NCBI GenBank assembly: GCA_900540955.1 | Contig: UQIF01000019.1 | Span: 1 to 44,615, forward strand | Direction: 5' to 3' | DNA length: 44,615 bases | Source: an uncultured Olsenella sp. | Lineage (GTDB): Bacteria; Actinomycetota; Coriobacteriia; Coriobacteriales; Atopobiaceae | In this document: positions 42,464-44,615 of the stretch, piece after piece | Layout: each line of letters opens with the position of its first letter | Numbering within the stretch: the first letter of the stretch is position 1 | The notes under the pieces: generated by a model | Told to the model about the DNA's origin: nothing | Databases searched by the model: none | What the model saw: only the letters and a program-made list of their open reading frames with translations | Program-made: the position numbers and the translations under genes

Positions 42464-42480
42464 GTTCGTGATTACGAACG
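42464..42480. promoter_or_regulatory. IclR operator candidate 1
   Basis: GTTCGTGATTACGAACG holds the dyad GTTCG-N6-CGAAC and matches the second site (42569-42585) at 14 of 17 positions. It is flanked by a 9-bp inverted pair TTTTTAACT (42431-42439) and AGTTAAAAA (42489-42497) that is almost centred on it. Confidence 0.7.
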
Positions 42481-42568
42481 CCGTTTACAGTTAAAAACAA
42501 GCCACTCGCCAAGCTCGCGCCGCGCATGGCGAGAAGTGCTACTCTCAACAGGAGGAAAACCGAATGAC

Positions 42569-42585
42569 GTTCGCAAATACGAACG
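42569..42585. promoter_or_regulatory. IclR operator candidate 2
   Basis: GTTCGCAAATACGAACG holds the same GTTCG-N6-CGAAC dyad as site 1. The centres are 105 bp apart, ten helical turns, so both could face the same side of the DNA and permit looping. It lies inside the leader just upstream of the uxaA ribosome site. Confidence 0.65.
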
Positions 42586-42634
42586 GCACCAAGGCAAGAC
42601 GGGGGCGGGGCCTGCCGTCTACTAAGGAGATCGG

Positions 42635-44161
42635 ATGTCTGAGGGCATGCAGGAAGGTCGAAACGCGGTCCTTATCGATGACAAGGACAATGTTGTCATT
42701 GCAATTTATCCGCTTAAGGCCGGCGATGAGGTCCGCTATCCCGCGCACGAGGGCGGCCTTGCCACGTTCGTTGCGACTGAGGATATCCCCCTCTTCCACA
42801 AGATTGCGCGCGTCGATATCGCTGCGGGTCAGAATGTAGTCAAGTACGGCGAGTTCATCGGCGTGGCGACAAGCGATATCAAGCGTGGCCAGCATGTGCA
42901 CACGCAGAACTGCGAGAGCTCCGACGATCTTGAGGGCGCCGCGGTCGCAGACGTCGCCTCTGCATCCGTGCAGAAGGCCGTTTCGACCAAGTGCACCCGT
43001 ACTTTTATGGGATACCGCCGCTCGGACGGTCAGGTGGGCATCCGCAACCACGTTCTCATCCTGCCCACGAGCATCTGCGCGTCGGACACCACCGAGCGGA
43101 TCGCCCGCTCCGTGGAGGGATGCGTCACCTTCCACAACCAGAACGGCTGTAGCCAGGTCAACATCGACCAGCAAATGACGGTGGATACCCTGGCGGGCCT
43201 TGCCGCGAACCCCAATATCCATTCAGTCCTCGCCGTTTCGCTGGGCTGTGAGGGCTGCCAGAACGACCTGGTGGTCGACGCCATCGCCAAGCGCACGAAC
43301 AAAGAAGTGCGCACCCTCATCATCCAAGAGGTCGGCGGGTCTATCCGCGCGGTCGAGGAGGGCACGCGCATCGCCCGCGAGCTCGTGCGCGAGGCCTCCC
43401 TTTGCGAGCGCGAGGAGTGCGGCGTCGATGAGCTGATTTTCGGAACGAACTGCGGCGGCTCCGACACTTCCAGCGGCCTGGGATCAAACCCGCTGATCGG
43501 CGAGGTCTCCGACTGGATGGTTGCCCAGGGCGCCACCACGGTTCTGTGCGAGACCCCCGAGCTCTTCGGAGGCGAGCATATTCTGGCGCGCCGCGCCGCC
43601 ACGCCCGAGGTGGGCGAGCAGGTGCTCAAGATCGTGCGAGATTACGAGAAGTATGTTCAGATGTTCGGTGCCCAGATGCGCGAGGGCAACCCGAGCCCCG
43701 GCAACATGGCGGGAGGTCTCACCACGCTCGAGGAGAAGTCTTTGGGCTGCATCCACAAGGCGGGCCACTCGACCATCAACGCCGTTTACCCCTATGCTGC
43801 GCGCATTGCTTCTCACCAGGGGCTTGTTGTTATGGACACCCCGGGCAACGATCCTTCTAGCGTTGGCGGCATCATCGCCGGCGGCTGCCAACTCGTGGTC
43901 TTCTCCACGGGCCTGGGCACGCCCACAGGAAACGCCATCGCGCCGGTGCTGCGCCTGACCGCCAACGGCCGAACGGCCCGCACCATGGCCGACAACATCG
44001 ATTTCGATGCCCAGGCGACTATTTACGGCCCGCAGTCGATGGAAGAGCTCCGAGACGAGCTCATAGATCAGATTATCCGCGTCTGCAACGGCGAGCCCAC
44101 CTGCGCGGAGGCGCTTGGCTACACCGAGACGGCGTTGCCGCACCTCTGCAACTACATGTAA
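42635..44161 (+). CDS. uxaA: UxaA-family altronate/galactarate-type dehydratase
   Basis: The 508-residue protein combines an N-terminal SAF-like domain (residues ~10-110) with the UxaA catalytic core (GYRRSDGQVGIRNHVLILPT, then cysteine-bearing segments SLGCEGCQND and GTNCGGSDTSSG that hold the metal centre). UxaA dehydrates altronate to 2-keto-3-deoxygluconate; relatives act on other sugar acids such as fuconate or arabinonate. The ATG at 42635 follows AAGGAG. Divergent from IclR; an SDR dehydrogenase follows after a structured gap. The precise substrate is not determined; with the SDR it may serve a sugar or uronate catabolic pathway. Confidence 0.85.
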   Translation: MSEGMQEGRNAVLIDDKDNVVIAIYPLKAGDEVRYPAHEGGLATFVATEDIPLFHKIARVDIAAGQNVVKYGEFIGVATSDIKRGQHVHTQNCESSDDLEGAAVADVASASVQKAVSTKCTRTFMGYRRSDGQVGIRNHVLILPTSICASDTTERIARSVEGCVTFHNQNGCSQVNIDQQMTVDTLAGLAANPNIHSVLAVSLGCEGCQNDLVVDAIAKRTNKEVRTLIIQEVGGSIRAVEEGTRIARELVREASLCEREECGVDELIFGTNCGGSDTSSGLGSNPLIGEVSDWMVAQGATTVLCETPELFGGEHILARRAATPEVGEQVLKIVRDYEKYVQMFGAQMREGNPSPGNMAGGLTTLEEKSLGCIHKAGHSTINAVYPYAARIASHQGLVVMDTPGNDPSSVGGIIAGGCQLVVFSTGLGTPTGNAIAPVLRLTANGRTARTMADNIDFDAQATIYGPQSMEELRDELIDQIIRVCNGEPTCAEALGYTETALPHLCNYM

Positions 44162-44362
44162 CAGTCGCTTTTTGTTTTTCCTGGCGCCGGCTCATCCCAT
44201 GCCTTGCCGCGGCGCCTCTTCACGGGCGTCGGTGCCTGCGATACGCCGGCGTCCGCACATCTTGGTTTTACCGCGGCGGGGGCCGCGTTTTGCCGGGCCT
44301 TCCCCCGAGGGCCCATATCCGTAATTGCCCGCAATGGCCGGGCAGCGAGTTAGGAGCACATC
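44162..44362 (+). promoter_or_regulatory. Structured leader with internal terminator before the SDR gene
   Basis: This gap contains a T-rich tract right after the uxaA stop, a possible long stem (GGGCGTCGG with CCGGCGTCC, 44224-44255), a perfect terminator hairpin (CGCGGC-GGGG-GCCGCG plus TTTT, 44272-44291) and a hairpin TGCCCG/CGGGCA (44326-44344) just before the SDR ribosome site. The terminator may separate uxaA from the SDR gene, or act as a conditional attenuator. No known riboswitch was recognised. Confidence 0.6.
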
Positions 44363-44615
44363 ATGGATCTTCATCTTGAGGGCAAGGTCGTCTTCGTCAC
44401 CGGCGGCTTCAAGGGCATTGGCAAGGGCATCGCGCTGCAGCTCGCTCGCGAGGGCGCAATTCCTGTGGTCTTGAACCGCAAGGACGGCGTCGAGGATGAG
44501 TTCCGCGCCGAGATCTCCGAGATCACCAAGACGTTCGAGATGTACTACATCGACCTCAACGACACCGACGCCATCAAGCCTATCGTCGAGGAGGTCTACA
44601 AGAAGTACGGCCACA
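44363..44615 (+). CDS. Short-chain dehydrogenase/reductase (partial, N-terminus)
   Basis: The visible 84 residues open with MDLHLEGKVVFVTGGFKGIG, the Rossmann-fold TGGxxGIG cofactor loop of SDR enzymes, followed by VVLNRKD, which often accompanies NAD(H) or NADP(H) preference. The reading frame runs off the window. AGGAG precedes the ATG. Position after a UxaA-type dehydratase suggests a sugar or sugar-acid dehydrogenase, for example of the L-fucose type, but this cannot be confirmed from the fragment. Confidence 0.85.
   Translation, partial: MDLHLEGKVVFVTGGFKGIGKGIALQLAREGAIPVVLNRKDGVEDEFRAEISEITKTFEMYYIDLNDTDAIKPIVEEVYKKYGH

Noticed and set aside
42564..42839. ATG with a perfect AGGAGG 71 bases upstream of uxaA, out of frame
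   Set aside because: The 91-residue product overlaps the uxaA N-terminus and looks non-protein-like. It may be a decoy or leader start, but evidence is too weak for a gene call.

Overview
The window looks like a chromosomal segment from a GC-rich anaerobic actinobacterium, most likely class Coriobacteriia and probably Collinsella-like. This is inferred from codon use, from GTG/TTG starts, and from the mix of anaerobe genes (GGGtGRT/NifU-like pair, anaerobic NrdG, stand-alone MetH activation protein) with short archaeal-type LeuC/LeuD. No rRNA, tRNA, CRISPR array or complete mobile element is visible.

Layout. 1-3.6 kb: a minus-strand Fe-S scaffold pair (GGGtGRT protein, cut by the window edge, and a NifU-like scaffold), then a plus-strand DMT exporter, a small membrane protein and NudC. 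3.6-9.5 kb: an accessory stretch with an XRE/DUF2975 pair, an ABC transporter whose permease is frameshifted at a G run and whose ATPase lacks its C-terminus, an uncharacterised AAA-type ATPase, a long palindromic element and a HAD phosphatase. 9.7-15.7 kb: the leucine pathway. A 40-codon leader peptide rich in leucine codons and a Rho-independent terminator precede leuA, and a LysR gene separates leuA from leuCDB. 15.7-18.8 kb: an MgtA-type P-ATPase with a long leader that contains a small ORF. 18.8-20.8 kb: a BrnT/BrnA toxin-antitoxin pair and two uncharacterised genes. 21-25.6 kb: nrdG, ettA, a lactate/malate dehydrogenase-family enzyme and an asparaginase. 25.7-30.2 kb: an amino-acid-type ABC permease and binding lipoprotein without an ATPase gene nearby, a second HAD phosphatase, and a DMT transporter divergent from a LysR regulator.

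30.6-35.6 kb: a DUF1846 gene, then a tight four-gene operon of unknown function: an esterase-fold protein with a histone-like Lys/Ala/Pro tail, an ATP-grasp ligase, a GNAT acetyltransferase and a NimA-like flavin-fold protein. 35.7-39 kb: cysK-cysE preceded by a tandem 25-bp operator-like repeat, an archaeal-type Pth2, and a CDF exporter with Mn-type metal residues and a DtxR-like box. 39.4-41.6 kb: a prepilin peptidase, then metF with a MetH-activation protein. 41.6 kb to the end: an IclR regulator divergent from a UxaA-family dehydratase and an SDR oxidoreductase (cut by the window edge). Two matching 17-bp palindromes sit between IclR and uxaA, which suggests a sugar-acid catabolic operon.

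The main regulatory themes visible in the DNA are leucine attenuation, leaderless mRNAs (the first DMT gene and brnT), and several duplicated operator-like sites. The strongest candidates for something undescribed are the esterase/ATP-grasp operon and the cysK tandem repeat. All functional assignments come from motif recognition by eye, without database searches.
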